64,000 nucleotides of DNA from an uncultured Porphyromonadaceae bacterium (GCA_947177185.1 CAMWTJ010000001.1:62001-126000), one strand, 5' to 3'. Positions 11,594 through 20,964 are shown, numbered from the stretch's first letter. The notes: generated by a model not told the origin, from the letters alone. A program made the numbers and translations.

Positions 11594-12586
11594 TTAAAGC
11601 ATTTCCCCGAGTTCGGCCATGGTGAGGCGGCGTATTTTGCCTGTGGGCGTGTGTGCGAAGCGTGCCACGCGCACCACCGCTTTCGGGCGGCGTATGCTGT
11701 CGGGGTATAGCGCGAGTGCTTTGCGCACTGCATCGGCGTCGGCTTCGGAGCCTTCAATCACTACCACGGCCATGCAGCCCCATTTTCGGCTCGGAGCTCC
11801 CGCCACGTAGAAAGGCACGTCTATCAGCGGCGCCAGTTCGCGCTCAAGCATTTCCGGGTGTATTTTTATGCCGCCGCTGTTGATGGCGTTGTCATAGCGC
11901 CCCGTCCACACGAATTTGGAAGGGGAGATAAGCTGCACGATGTCGTTGGTGACCAGGCCGTCGAAACTATAGCCGGGAGCCTGCACCGTCAGACACCCGC
12001 GGCTGTCGGTTTCAAACGTTATGCCCGCGTTGGCTGTGAAATGCTTTTCAGGAGCGTGCCTCAGGGCCACGTTGCTGCACGTTTCGGTCATGCCGTAGGT
12101 TTCATACACGCTGTAGCCTGCGTCGAGCAGGGCGCTTTCTCTATCCTGCGAGAGCGGGGCGCCTCCGACGAGCAGGGTGTCTATGCGCGTGCTGAGCGCG
12201 GGGCGCGCGCTGAGGCTGTCGCACTGCGAGGGACCCACCGACAGCATGGTCACCGCCTCGGGCAGTTCCACCGTGTTCGACGGCCGCACGGCACGGTAAC
12301 GTCCGCCGCAGGCAATGGCGCGTACGATGGCCATTTTCGTGGCTATGCTGCGCAGTGGCAACGCCGAGGACAGGACGCTGCCGGAGTTGAGCGAAAACAT
12401 TGCCGCCATGGTCTGCGCCGAGCGCAGCATGTCGCTCTTGGGCAGGCGCACCGGCTTGGGCGTCCCGGTGCTTCCTGACGTGTGCGCTTCGATGAAGGCG
12501 CAGCCGGAGTCGCGCCACGCAGTCAGAAAGGCTTCGTAGTCCAGTCGAGCTTCGGCAGAATCCATGGTCGCTGCGGGTTGAAACAT
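11594..12586 (-). CDS. menE: o-Succinylbenzoate-CoA ligase
   Basis: Adenylate-forming enzyme that activates o-succinylbenzoate with CoA in menaquinone synthesis. It shows the P-loop TSGSTGTPKPVRLPK (about 36-50), the A5-type motif YETYGMTETCSN, and the C-terminal hinge/core FVWTGRYDNAINSGGIKIHPEMLE. The terminal catalytic Lys region reads HTPTGKIRRL. The enzyme is compact (330 residues against about 350-490 in many families). The start overlaps menC by 64 bp, or by 43 bp if Met8 at 12565 is used; I cannot decide between them. It is the last gene of menDBCE. Confidence 0.92.
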   Translation of the reverse strand: MFQPAATMDSAEARLDYEAFLTAWRDSGCAFIEAHTSGSTGTPKPVRLPKSDMLRSAQTMAAMFSLNSGSVLSSALPLRSIATKMAIVRAIACGGRYRAVRPSNTVELPEAVTMLSVGPSQCDSLSARPALSTRIDTLLVGGAPLSQDRESALLDAGYSVYETYGMTETCSNVALRHAPEKHFTANAGITFETDSRGCLTVQAPGYSFDGLVTNDIVQLISPSKFVWTGRYDNAINSGGIKIHPEMLERELAPLIDVPFYVAGAPSRKWGCMAVVVIEGSEADADAVRKALALYPDSIRRPKAVVRVARFAHTPTGKIRRLTMAELGEML

Positions 12587-13566
12587 ATTTTATCGCCGGA
12601 ACGGTAAACGGGTCCCTCTACATTATTTATATATAGCTCTCCTGTCCCGAGGCCCTGGGGCATGGACACTCCGCATCCGGCAGCGAGGCCGGCTATGGCA
12701 TCGAGGCCTATGTTGCTTTCGAGTGCCGAAGTGAACCAGTAGCCTGTGCCGGTGGCTTCGGCTGCCGCCACCCATCGGCGTGCGCCGCTCAGGCCGCCGC
12801 ACAGGGCGGGTTTCAGAATAATGTATGCCGGACGTATGTATTCGAGCCTTTGCCGCATTTCCGCTTCGGGAGTGACGCCTATAAGCTCTTCGTCGAGAGC
12901 TATGGGTATGGGCGACGAGGCGCACAGGCGCGCCATAAGCTCGGGCTGACCGGCCTTTACGGGCTGCTCGATGGAGTGTACTGCATATGGTGCAAGCGCT
13001 TCCAGGCGCCGCATGGCGTCGGAGCCGGAGAACGAGCCGTTAGCGTCGAGGCGCAATTCGAGCCGGTCCGGCGCGTATTGCGAACGCACGTATTTCAGCA
13101 GATCGAGTTCGTCGTCGAACGATATTCCGCCTATTTTGAGTTTCAGCACCTTGAAGCCTTCGGCGAGTTTGGCGTCAATGCGTCGAGTCATCTCAAGTTT
13201 GTCGCCCATCCATATCAGTCCGTTGATGGGGATAGGCAGCTCGCCGCTTTTCCACATCCGGGTGCCTGCGGCGAGCGATGCCGGAGCCGACAGGGACTCC
13301 AGCGCGGTTTCAATGCCGAAACGTATCGAACTGTAAGTGCAGTCGGCTATGCTCTCGGGCTCGGCGCAGCGCCGGGCCAGTTCGTGCTCGTAATCGTCGC
13401 AATCGTCGGCGCTGAGTCCGCGAAACAGCGCGCACTCGCCGCAGGCGCTGCGTCCGTCGCTGTCGCTCACGCGCACAAAATACGTGTGCTTATGGCGCAT
13501 GCTCTCGCGCGAGGTGCGCGCGAGAAAGCGAAAATCGAGCCTGTATGGCGCCCATTGCGCACGCAT
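12523..13566 (-). CDS. menC: o-Succinylbenzoate synthase
   Basis: Enolase-superfamily dehydratase converting SHCHC to o-succinylbenzoate. The catalytic KxK is seen in LKLKIGG (about 145), metal ligands in LRLDANGSF, SIEQPVK and IALDEELIG, and the second-face Lys in YIILKPALCGG. At 347 residues it is of normal size. It starts 3 nt after the menB stop and overlaps menE at its 3' end. Confidence 0.93.
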   Translation of the reverse strand: MRAQWAPYRLDFRFLARTSRESMRHKHTYFVRVSDSDGRSACGECALFRGLSADDCDDYEHELARRCAEPESIADCTYSSIRFGIETALESLSAPASLAAGTRMWKSGELPIPINGLIWMGDKLEMTRRIDAKLAEGFKVLKLKIGGISFDDELDLLKYVRSQYAPDRLELRLDANGSFSGSDAMRRLEALAPYAVHSIEQPVKAGQPELMARLCASSPIPIALDEELIGVTPEAEMRQRLEYIRPAYIILKPALCGGLSGARRWVAAAEATGTGYWFTSALESNIGLDAIAGLAAGCGVSMPQGLGTGELYINNVEGPVYRSGDKICFNPQRPWILPKLDWTTKPF

Positions 13567-13569
13567 CGT

Positions 13570-14388
13570 TCAGCCCGGAAACTGCGGAAAACGTCCGAAG
13601 TCGGGGTCGCGTTTTTCCAAAAACGCGTTTTTGCCTTCCTGAGCTTCGTCCATCAGGTAATACATCAGAGTGGCGTCGCCGGCAAACTCCATCAGTCCGG
13701 CCTGTCCGTCGAGTTCGGCATTGAGGGCGCGCTTGATCATGCGTATTGCAAACGGACTGCGCTTCTTGATGGTTTCGCACCACTCGATGGTTTCGTCCTC
13801 CAGGCGCTCGGGGGGCACCACTACATTGACCATGCCCATGGCCAGAGCCTCCTCGGCGGTGTACTGGCGGCACAGGAACCATATCTCGCGAGCCTTTTTC
13901 TGACCGACGCATCGCGCCAGATACGACGAGCCGAATCCGGCGTCGAAGCTGCCCACTTTCGGGCCGGTCTGTCCGAAGCGTGCTGTCGACGAGGCTATGG
14001 AGAGGTCACATACCACATTGAGCACGTTGCCGCCGCCGATGCTGTAGCCGTTGACCATGGCTATTACGGGTTTGGGTATGGAGCGTATGGCTTTATGCAG
14101 CTCCAGCACGTTGAGCCTCGGCGTGCCGTCGCTGTCGCGGTATCCGCCACGGCTTTTGTAGTTCTGGTCGCCGCCGCTGCAGAAGGCCTTGTCGCCTGCG
14201 CCGGTGAGCACAACCACGCGCACTTCGGGCGTGCGGCGGCAGTAGTCCATGGCGTCGAGCATCTCGGCGTTGGTCTGCGGACGAAAGGCGTTGTACACCT
14301 CCGGGCGGTTGATGGTGATGCGTGCGATACCGTTGTAGAAATCAAAGAGTATGTCGCTGTAGTCTTTTATTTTTTTCCAGTCTTTCAT
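13570..14388 (-). CDS. menB: 1,4-Dihydroxy-2-naphthoyl-CoA synthase
   Basis: Crotonase-fold enzyme closing the second ring of the naphthoquinone. Features are [18 protein letters not shown], the active-site loop [15 protein letters not shown], the oxyanion region [21 protein letters not shown], and the family signature [18 protein letters not shown]. At 272 residues it has the typical length. Its ATG overlaps the menD stop by 4 bp. Confidence 0.95.
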   Translation of the reverse strand: MKDWKKIKDYSDILFDFYNGIARITINRPEVYNAFRPQTNAEMLDAMDYCRRTPEVRVVVLTGAGDKAFCSGGDQNYKSRGGYRDSDGTPRLNVLELHKAIRSIPKPVIAMVNGYSIGGGNVLNVVCDLSIASSTARFGQTGPKVGSFDAGFGSSYLARCVGQKKAREIWFLCRQYTAEEALAMGMVNVVVPPERLEDETIEWCETIKKRSPFAIRMIKRALNAELDGQAGLMEFAGDATLMYYLMDEAQEGKNAFLEKRDPDFGRFPQFPG

Positions 14389-16049
14389 GATTGACGTTTG
14401 AAATATTTGCTGATTGTAGAAGCGCTTTCGCCGGCCGGGGTGATTATGTTCAGTATGGCCGGGCGCGTGTGAGTGTCGAAAAATCCGTCGAGGCAGGCGC
14501 TCAGGGAGTCGGCGTCGGTGGCTTCGAAGTAATCGAATCCGAAGCCTGCCGCGAGTTCGCGGAGCGGCAGGCGCACGTCGGCTGCCAGGAAGCGCTCTGT
14601 TTCAGGCAGAGAGCGTGTGGCGGCTATGAAACGGAATATTCCGCCGCCGCCGTTGTTGAGCACTGCCATGCGGAACGAGGATGGTATGCCGGCCATGGCC
14701 AGGGCGCCGATGTCGTACTGCGCGCTCATGTCGCCCGTCACGAGCAGGGTGGGCGCGTCAGCCGTCATAGCGGCTCCGATGGCTGTGGATGTGCATCCGT
14801 CGATGCCGCTCACTCCGCGGTTGCAGTCGGCGCGCGCACAAGTCAGCGGTGCGAAAAGCTGCGCATAGCGCACGGCTGTGCCGTTGCTCAGATGCAGATT
14901 GGTATCGGACGGAACGCTGCGCAGCAGCAGTCCCATGGCCTTATAATCGCTCCAGGGGGCTGCGTCGAGCCATGCTGCCGAGCGTTCGCGGCCACGGCGC
15001 GAGGCGTCGAGCCACGCCTGACGGTATGAAGATTCGGCCGGCCGGCAGTCGAGGGCCTCGAAAAACTGCGTGGCATCGCACTCGATGCGTCGTTCGAGAT
15101 GCAGCAGCGGGTCTATGCAGTGGTCGGTGTGCCCTATGCTCCAGTGTCTGACGGGCAGTTCCCGCAGGTATGTCTTCACCATGCGCGAGAGCAGGGCGCC
15201 TCCTATTGTAATCACGATATCCGGGGCGAGTCCGGCGGCAGAGTCCGATTCATTCACGGCCTGCAGAGTGGCGTCGATATTGTGGACGAAATCTCCCTTC
15301 AGATTGCTTTGCGCCTCGCAGAGCACCGCCACGTTGTCCGGCAAGTCCTCCAAAAGTCGCGACAGACGGCCGTCAGGCGGCATGAATCCTGCCACGACCA
15401 TTACTTTCTTTCCGTCCATGTCGCGGGCGCATCGGACTATGCTTTCGGCCGGCAGCGGCGTGGTGCCGCATATGCGCTCTGGAAATGTGAAACTGTCGGC
15501 GCTGTCGTCGGCCATACTGCCGATGGGCTCGTCTATCTGCACGTTCAGGTGCACGGGTCCGGGCGCCGGAGCTGTCGCGAGCATGATGGCGTCGCATATC
15601 CTCCGGCGGCACAGGCGTTCAAGCCCCTTGTCGCCACGGCACACCGGCACGTCGAAGCATCCTTTGGTCACTGCCGACAGTGCGCCTGCCTGCCTGATGG
15701 TCTGACTGTCGTCCTGGTCAATCCACTCTTCAGGGCGGTCGGCGGTGACGGCTATCAGCGGCACGTGCCGGTAGTATGCCTCGGCAAGAGCCGGCGCATA
15801 GTTGAGCGCCGCGCTTCCGCTGGTGCATATCATGGCCACCGGGCAGCCCGTCTGCACGGCTATGCCTAAGGCTACAAAAGCTGCCGAACGCTCATCGACC
15901 ACCACGTCGCACACGAGCTTGCGTGAGCGTGCGGCCGCTACAATCAAAGGCGCGTTGCGCGACCCCGGCGATACCACGACTCTGCGCACGCCATATCGCT
16001 CCAATGCGGCCACAAGGTAGCGGCAACTGTATTTGTCGGTCGTTAACAT
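14385..16049 (-). CDS. menD: SEPHCHC synthase (2-succinyl-5-enolpyruvyl-6-hydroxy-3-cyclohexene-1-carboxylate synthase)
   Basis: ThDP enzyme adding 2-oxoglutarate-derived succinic semialdehyde to isochorismate. It shows the N-terminal [13 protein letters not shown], the activating glutamate in VVDERSAAF, and the ThDP/Mg site from [12 protein letters not shown] to VLNNGGGG. I start at ATG 16049 ([12 protein letters not shown]), because the track start adds 12 unlikely residues and would lie upstream of the -7 box. The protein is 554 residues. The -7 box ends 5 nt before this ATG, so the mRNA may be leaderless. First gene of menDBCE; menF is elsewhere in the window. Confidence 0.94.
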   Translation of the reverse strand: MLTTDKYSCRYLVAALERYGVRRVVVSPGSRNAPLIVAAARSRKLVCDVVVDERSAAFVALGIAVQTGCPVAMICTSGSAALNYAPALAEAYYRHVPLIAVTADRPEEWIDQDDSQTIRQAGALSAVTKGCFDVPVCRGDKGLERLCRRRICDAIMLATAPAPGPVHLNVQIDEPIGSMADDSADSFTFPERICGTTPLPAESIVRCARDMDGKKVMVVAGFMPPDGRLSRLLEDLPDNVAVLCEAQSNLKGDFVHNIDATLQAVNESDSAAGLAPDIVITIGGALLSRMVKTYLRELPVRHWSIGHTDHCIDPLLHLERRIECDATQFFEALDCRPAESSYRQAWLDASRRGRERSAAWLDAAPWSDYKAMGLLLRSVPSDTNLHLSNGTAVRYAQLFAPLTCARADCNRGVSGIDGCTSTAIGAAMTADAPTLLVTGDMSAQYDIGALAMAGIPSSFRMAVLNNGGGGIFRFIAATRSLPETERFLAADVRLPLRELAAGFGFDYFEATDADSLSACLDGFFDTHTRPAILNIITPAGESASTISKYFKRQS

Positions 16050-16054
16050 AGGTG

Positions 16055-16062
16055 CAAAAGTA
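16055..16062 (-). promoter_or_regulatory. -7 box (TACTTTTG) of the men operon
   Basis: Minus-strand TACTTTTG followed by only CACCT before the menD ATG. The upstream TTG element is not clear (TGG at the right distance). Confidence 0.55.
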
Positions 16063-16153
16063 CAAAAAATACAGCTTTCGGCCATGCGCGGCGAGGTTTT
16101 TATGGCGCTTCAGATGTCGAACGGGCTCTTTGGTGTTTCATCCGAGGCGCAAA

Positions 16154-16489
16154 TCAGAGGTAATCCTCACGCAGTGGAGTGAACACGTCAACAACCTCAC
16201 CGCCTTCGAGCACCTCGAATGAATGTGGCGTATTGCCCGGGATAGCATATGAATCGCCGGCCGTCAGTATTGCGTCTATGGCAGGCTCGGTTTCCACTAT
16301 AAGCCTGTAGCGCCCGGATATCACATATCCGCACTGCTCGTGAGGATGTTTGTGGAGTGTGGCAAAATTGCCTTTCACATAATTCATTTTTGTCACCATC
16401 GATTTTTCGCCTACAGCCAGCGAATCGAGGTTTACGCCCTTGAACGCACGCTGCAGCGCATTTTCGCGTTTTACTACTGTCTTTAGCAT
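16154..16489 (-). CDS. Small cupin-domain protein
   Basis: A 111-residue single cupin barrel. Motif 1 is LHKHPHEQCGYVISGRYRL (metal-binding His/His/Glu-like set) and motif 2 is GDSYAIPGNTPHSFEVLEGG. Such stand-alone cupins may be sugar- or metabolite-binding or small enzymes; the substrate is unknown. It starts 18 nt after the MarR-GNAT stop, so it probably shares that promoter and regulation. Confidence 0.85.
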   Translation of the reverse strand: MLKTVVKRENALQRAFKGVNLDSLAVGEKSMVTKMNYVKGNFATLHKHPHEQCGYVISGRYRLIVETEPAIDAILTAGDSYAIPGNTPHSFEVLEGGEVVDVFTPLREDYL

Positions 16490-16507
16490 ATCGTTTTATT
16501 TATTTTA

Positions 16508-17458
16508 TTATAGTGTCAGTTCCATCTGTATGTCGCCACGCTCATATGCCGGGTGATACTCCTTGAGCTCCGTGAAGCCCAGCTTGCGGTAGAGAGAAAT
16601 TGCAGGCTTGAGTATGGTGTTGCTTTCGAGGAATATGCGTTTGCCGCCGAGTGCTTCGGCGCAACTCAACGCAGCGCGGCACAACATTTCGCCAGCCCCG
16701 GTGCCGCGTGCTTCGGGGTCGACTGCGAGTTTGGCAATCTCAAAATCATAGTCCGCGTTGTCCATCGGGCACAGCGCCACCACGCCCATTGGCTTTCCGT
16801 CGACCAGTGCCACAAATATGCGTCCGCCTTTGGCAAGAATAGACGATTCGGGGTCATTAAGCACTTCGAGGTCGTGCGGTTCGAGCGACCAGTGGCTGTT
16901 TATCCACATTATATTCAGGCGCTTGAACACCATCAGATGCTCGGCGCGATAGTCCACAATCTCTACCTTGCGATTATCCCTGCTTTTCTTTATTTCCTTG
17001 ACGCGTCTGAGCAGCGATTTCTCTGTCAGCGCACACTCCCAGTTGTCGAGCGCAGACCACAGCCTGTCGGATGCTGTGGCGTCAATCGATGCCACAGCGC
17101 GTTCCACATCGGCACACACTTTGCGGAGCCTTTCGTTGAGCCTCACGCCCTCGGCTGTAAGGCTTACCACGGTAGAGCGGCGGTCGTCGTCAGACTTTCC
17201 GTAGTCGGCCAGGCCTGCTGCCTTAAGCTCTTTTACTATATTGCTCACCGAAGGATGCGTCTGACCGATGGCCGTAGCGATACCCGTCACCGAATGGTCT
17301 TCGCCATTTGAAAGCATGTACAGCACAGGAAACCATTTTGGTTTTATGGCAATGTCATACAGCTTGTATATTTCAGCCGCATCCCGAGTCACGGCATCAG
17401 CCAGCCATCGCAATCGGCTGCCGACAGTAAGTATGCCTGATTTTTCAAAGAGAATCAT
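16508..17458 (-). CDS. MarR-family regulator fused to a GNAT acetyltransferase
   Basis: A 316-residue two-domain protein. Residues about 1-150 form a MarR winged helix (HSVTGIATAIGQTHPSVSNIVKELKAAGL, wing KSDDDRRSTVVSLTAEG). Residues about 165-316 form a GNAT fold with acetyl-CoA loop DPEARGTGAGEMLCRAAL and terminal YRKLGFTEL. MarR-GNAT fusions are known but the acetyl acceptor is usually unknown. The promoter carries a perfect 14-bp palindrome over the expected start of transcription, consistent with autoregulation. The cupin gene follows in the operon. Confidence 0.9.
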   Translation of the reverse strand: MILFEKSGILTVGSRLRWLADAVTRDAAEIYKLYDIAIKPKWFPVLYMLSNGEDHSVTGIATAIGQTHPSVSNIVKELKAAGLADYGKSDDDRRSTVVSLTAEGVRLNERLRKVCADVERAVASIDATASDRLWSALDNWECALTEKSLLRRVKEIKKSRDNRKVEIVDYRAEHLMVFKRLNIMWINSHWSLEPHDLEVLNDPESSILAKGGRIFVALVDGKPMGVVALCPMDNADYDFEIAKLAVDPEARGTGAGEMLCRAALSCAEALGGKRIFLESNTILKPAISLYRKLGFTELKEYHPAYERGDIQMELTL

Positions 17459-17474
17459 TATCCTAAACTATTTA

Positions 17475-17488
17475 CGTAATTAATTACG
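17475..17488. promoter_or_regulatory. Perfect 14-bp palindromic operator
   Basis: CGTAATTAATTACG is its own reverse complement. It directly abuts the downstream edge of the -7 box and ends 16 nt before the MarR-GNAT ATG, the expected place for a repressor dimer. Confidence 0.7.
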
Positions 17489-17518
17489 CAAAATTAGCGA
17501 AAAAAAATATATTTGCAA
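17489..17518 (-). promoter_or_regulatory. Promoter of the MarR-GNAT/cupin operon
   Basis: Minus-strand TTG (17516-17518), 19-bp spacer, TAATTTTG (17489-17496). Confidence 0.7.
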
Positions 17519-17534
17519 AATCGGGGGGCATATT

Positions 17535-17966
17535 TCAGAAAGAAAAAAGATGTAATATCGGATAAGGCCTGCCGGCATCGTCGGTTTCGTCCCTGCCGGC
17601 CACTCTGAATCCCTTGGACTGATAAAACGCGAGGGCAGAAGAATTTTGCTCGTTAACATCCACTTTTGTCGCTCCTCTCTGTTTGGCAAACTCAATCAGT
17701 GTCGACCCATAGCCTTGTCCGCGACAAATGCTGTCGATGAACAGCATTTCAATCCTGTCTTCATGCAATCCAATAAAGCCGGCCAAAGTGCCATTGTCTG
17801 AAACTGCATAAAGATCGACAGCCGGGAAATAATCAGGTATCAGCGATGCTTTTATCTCTTGAATAGCTGCTTCACTCAAGAAATCATGTGTAGCTCTGAC
17901 CGAACGCTCCCAAATTTCGGTGAGCGTTGTATAATCAGCGTTGTTGCATTTTACAATTTTCCTCAT
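17535..17966 (-). CDS. GNAT-family N-acetyltransferase
   Basis: A 143-residue single GNAT domain: MLFIDSICRGQGYGSTLIEFAKQRG gives the pyrophosphate-binding loop, and NSSALAFYQSKGFRVAGRDETDDAGRPYPILHL is the C-terminal half typical of YjaB/YafP-like acetyltransferases. The substrate is unknown. The -7 box TAATTTTG (17971-17978) ends 4 nt before the ATG, so the mRNA is predicted leaderless. Base composition is lower in GC than most neighbours. Confidence 0.88.
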   Translation of the reverse strand: MRKIVKCNNADYTTLTEIWERSVRATHDFLSEAAIQEIKASLIPDYFPAVDLYAVSDNGTLAGFIGLHEDRIEMLFIDSICRGQGYGSTLIEFAKQRGATKVDVNEQNSSALAFYQSKGFRVAGRDETDDAGRPYPILHLFSF

Positions 17967-17970
17967 ACTG

Positions 17971-17978
17971 CAAAATTA
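17971..17978 (-). promoter_or_regulatory. -7 box abutting the GNAT start codon
   Basis: Minus-strand TAATTTTG, then CAGT, then ATG. Confidence 0.55.
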
Positions 17979-18134
17979 ACGATTTTCGGCGGGATTTCAC
18001 TACGATTATGCGCGCGTATGTTTCAACAGCCGGGACTCAGGTTCAACCGGCTATCCGCCAACCGGGTCTTAGCAGTGCGGATGCTTTTTGTGAGCCGAAG
18101 AGGCCACAAATTAGGTAGGCTCAGAAAAAATGCT

Positions 18135-18142
18135 TAAATTTG
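18135..18142 (+). promoter_or_regulatory. -7 box (TAAATTTG) of the nusB operon
   Basis: Exact TAnnTTTG match, 30 nt before the nusB ATG. The rest of the 17967-18172 gap shows no gene. Confidence 0.5.
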
Positions 18143-18172
18143 CACTCTGAAACCTCAGAAATAATCATAGAG

Positions 18173-19597
18173 ATGATAAACCGCACATTGATTCGTGTGA
18201 AAGTGGTGCAGATGCTGTATTCTTATCTGCTCACACAGAGCGATTTTCGCATCGAGCCCGCTCCCGAAGCTCCATCGGCCGACCGCAGGTTCGGCCATTC
18301 AGTATATACCAGTCTTCTTTTGTCGATAATGGAGCTTTCGGGCATAGCCACGGACCGCTCGCGCGGAGCAGCTGTGGCCGCTTCCCCGAAACTGATGCGT
18401 GAAAACAGGGTGGGAGCCGCGCTTGCCGCCACCGACGAGCTCAAGACGGTGCTCAACCGCGGAGCTTCTGATTTTGAAAAACTGCGTCCGCTGCTTGCGC
18501 GCGTGGCCGAAACAGTCGAAGCGTCTGTGGCATACCGCGACTATAAGAAAATCAAACAGCGCACGCCTGCCGACGATGCCCGTTTCTGGAGCGTTGTTCT
18601 CGAAACCGTGTTGCTGAAAGACCCCTCCGTGGTGCAGGCTTTCCGCTCCATGCAGGGCTATACCGGCAAGGGACTTGAAATGGGACTTGCGTCGGCAAAG
18701 ACCTCGCTCGCCGCTTTCGGCGAGTCGCGCCTTGGCTACATGAACGCGAAGGCCGACCTGCGCCGCTCGCTGGACAAAGCCTACGACCTGTATTTCGGCA
18801 TCTTCGAGCTCATAGTGGAGCTGACCCGCGAACAGCGCAAGCGCCTGGAAGCCGCAAAAGAGAAATATGTGCCTACGGCGGAGGACCTCAACCCTCCCAC
18901 GCGTTTTGTGGAAAATGCATTTGTGGCCCGTCTTGAGTCCGATGCGGAGCTGACAGAACGCATGGAGAAAACCCCGTCGGCATGGTCGGACGATTTCACT
19001 CTTGTTCCGCAGCTGCTCGACGAGATACTCGCATCGGATATTTACCGTAAATACATGGACGCTCCGGCCACCGACTACGCCACCGACGTAGAGTTCTGGC
19101 GCGAGATATGCAAATCGGTGCTCCTCCCGAGCGAAGCCCTTGCGGAAACAATGGAGGCACGTTCGGTGTTTTGGAATGATGACATGCAGGTGATGGGCAC
19201 GTTCGTGCTCAAGAGTCTCCGTCAGATGGCTTCCGTGTCGGAGGATGCGGAGTCGCTGCCCTTCCTCCCGCAGTTCAAGGATTCGGAAGACGAAGCCTTT
19301 GGCGACGAACTGTTCACGCTGGCGGTGAAACATCGCGACGAATACCGTTCGTATATCGACCGTTTTATCAACGCCGAACAGTGGGACCCGGAACGCATAG
19401 CGTTCATGGACATCGTGATAATGACGTGTGCCATAGCCGAGCTCATAAACTATCCCGCGATTCCCGTGCCTGTCACCATGAACGAATACGTCGAGATAGC
19501 CAATTGCTACAGCACGGCCCGCAGCGGTCAGTTTGTCAACGGCGTGCTCTATGCCGTATGCGAATACCTCCGCGGCCAGGGACTGATTACGAAATAA
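18173..19597 (+). CDS. nusB: NusB-family antitermination factor with internal duplication
   Basis: Transcription antitermination/rRNA transcription factor. The N-terminal MINRTLIRVKVVQMLYSYL and C-terminal RIAFMDIVIMTCAIAELINYP...VTMNEYVEIANCYS are standard NusB. I start at ATG 18173; the upstream extension is non-conserved. At 474 residues it is far longer than Bacteroides NusB (about 310). The extra segment (about 36-193) resembles the following Bacteroidetes-specific region: E77N/E247N, A117S/A287S, F138W/F308W, V146LL/V316LL and S178L/S348L all sit exactly 170 apart. That indicates a tandem internal duplication. It leads the nusB-yajC-ybbR-coaE cluster. Confidence 0.9.
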   Translation: MINRTLIRVKVVQMLYSYLLTQSDFRIEPAPEAPSADRRFGHSVYTSLLLSIMELSGIATDRSRGAAVAASPKLMRENRVGAALAATDELKTVLNRGASDFEKLRPLLARVAETVEASVAYRDYKKIKQRTPADDARFWSVVLETVLLKDPSVVQAFRSMQGYTGKGLEMGLASAKTSLAAFGESRLGYMNAKADLRRSLDKAYDLYFGIFELIVELTREQRKRLEAAKEKYVPTAEDLNPPTRFVENAFVARLESDAELTERMEKTPSAWSDDFTLVPQLLDEILASDIYRKYMDAPATDYATDVEFWREICKSVLLPSEALAETMEARSVFWNDDMQVMGTFVLKSLRQMASVSEDAESLPFLPQFKDSEDEAFGDELFTLAVKHRDEYRSYIDRFINAEQWDPERIAFMDIVIMTCAIAELINYPAIPVPVTMNEYVEIANCYSTARSGQFVNGVLYAVCEYLRGQGLITK

Positions 19598-19618
19598 CAA
19601 TATTTAAACATAACAACA

Positions 19619-19963
19619 ATGCTTACCAACACAATTCTCCTCCAGGCAGCCGGCGGCAGCGCCGGTTTCCTTCAGAGCTGGGGACTTATCATCATCCTCT
19701 TCGTGGTGTTCTATTTCTTTATGATTCGTCCTCAGCAGAAGCGTCAGAAAGAAATCCGCAAGTTCCGTGAGAGCCTTGGCAAAGGCGACTCCGTGGTCAC
19801 TGCCGGCGGCATACACGGAAAAATAGTCGAGGCTTCCGAAAATGCCACATATTTCCTGCTTGAAGTAGCCCCCGGCGTGCGCATCCGCATCGACAAGGGC
19901 TCTGTGTATCCCTCTGCAGCTGAAGCCAATCAGGCCGCCGAGCAGCAGGGCGACAAGAACTGA
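19619..19963 (+). CDS. yajC: Sec translocase accessory subunit YajC
   Basis: A 114-residue single-pass inner-membrane protein associated with SecDF. One transmembrane helix (about 21-38, LIIILFVVFYFFMIRPQQKR) ends in the diagnostic RPQQKRQKE. The cytoplasmic domain has GDSVVTAGGIHGKIVEA. It lies 21 nt after nusB and just before ybbR, an order common in Bacteroidetes. Confidence 0.95.
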   Translation: MLTNTILLQAAGGSAGFLQSWGLIIILFVVFYFFMIRPQQKRQKEIRKFRESLGKGDSVVTAGGIHGKIVEASENATYFLLEVAPGVRIRIDKGSVYPSAAEANQAAEQQGDKN

Positions 19964-19989
19964 CACCTATTCCTCACGGCCATAGCGCC

Positions 19990-20964
19990 ATGAAACTCAG
20001 ACTTCGCAGGCGCATAGCCGTACTAAGCAAAGCTGCCCGTACACAGCGGGGCAGAAACATACTCACCTTTTGTGTGTTTCTTGCCATATCTGCTGTGTTA
20101 TGGGTCGTTTTGTCTTTGAACGAGGAAGACCAGACAGACATGCGCATGGCTTTGCGGCTTACGCATGTGCCTGATTCGGTGACGATAGTGTCGGTGCCCC
20201 CGGAGTATATCAACGTGAGTCTGCGGGCCAGGCGCACCGACCTGCTTAAAAGCATGCTCGGACGCACTCCCGCCCTGGATGTGGACTGGCGGGGGCATGC
20301 CGCGCGTGGCATTATATCCTTGAGCTCGGCGGAACTGAAAACACTTGCGCGCGGAGTAGTGGCCGGCTCCACCGTCCAGGCCATAAGTCCCGACTCGCTC
20401 AATCTGTTGTATACGACCGCCGCAGGCCGTCTGTTGCCCGTGGTTCTTGACTATAAGGTGACTCCGGGGCCGCAGTCGGCATTGGTAGGCAAGCCGGTGG
20501 TATCGCCCGATTCGGCCATGCTGTATGCCGTCGGAGGAGCGGCTGCGAGCCTGAACGCCGTGACCACGGAGCCGATACGTATTTCCGGCCTGTCGGAAAC
20601 TGTCACCATGAGAGTACGCCTTACATCGCCGGCGCGCACGCGCCCGATGCCTGACAGCGTAAACGTCACGTTCACAGTCGAACCGCTGATTATGAAGACA
20701 AGGCGTGTGGTCATTGAGCCCACCGGGGTGCCTAAGGGCGTGAAGCTCATTACATTTCCCGCGCAGGTGGACGTGAGCTACATGCTGCCGGCGAGTGTGT
20801 ACAAGAGCGCTGTGCCGCAGTTCAGAGTAGTGGCCGACTATCGCAGTATCGATGTGAACGCGCCCACACGCAACATGCGCCTGCGTCTTGTCGACGTGGA
20901 CGACAGGCTGCAGAACGTGTATCTTTCGGCCGACAGTGTGGAATATATAATCGAGCACTTATGA
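19990..20964 (+). CDS. YbbR-like domain membrane-anchored protein
   Basis: A 324-residue protein with an N-terminal transmembrane helix (about 24-43, ILTFCVFLAISAVLWVVLSL) followed by extracytoplasmic YbbR-like beta repeats. Examples are LRLTHVPDSVTIVSVPPEYINVSLRA near 53-78, and later PISG-like and VEP-type segments. In Firmicutes YbbR (CdaR) regulates the diadenylate cyclase, but no cyclase gene is here, so that role is not implied. Its stop overlaps the coaE start by 4 bp. Confidence 0.82.
   Translation: MKLRLRRRIAVLSKAARTQRGRNILTFCVFLAISAVLWVVLSLNEEDQTDMRMALRLTHVPDSVTIVSVPPEYINVSLRARRTDLLKSMLGRTPALDVDWRGHAARGIISLSSAELKTLARGVVAGSTVQAISPDSLNLLYTTAAGRLLPVVLDYKVTPGPQSALVGKPVVSPDSAMLYAVGGAAASLNAVTTEPIRISGLSETVTMRVRLTSPARTRPMPDSVNVTFTVEPLIMKTRRVVIEPTGVPKGVKLITFPAQVDVSYMLPASVYKSAVPQFRVVADYRSIDVNAPTRNMRLRLVDVDDRLQNVYLSADSVEYIIEHL

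Noticed and set aside
17990-18130. Possible small RNA or tRNA in the gap before nusB
   Set aside because: A short AGCCGG/CCGGCT pairing is present, but there is no cloverleaf, no T-loop sequence and no terminator.
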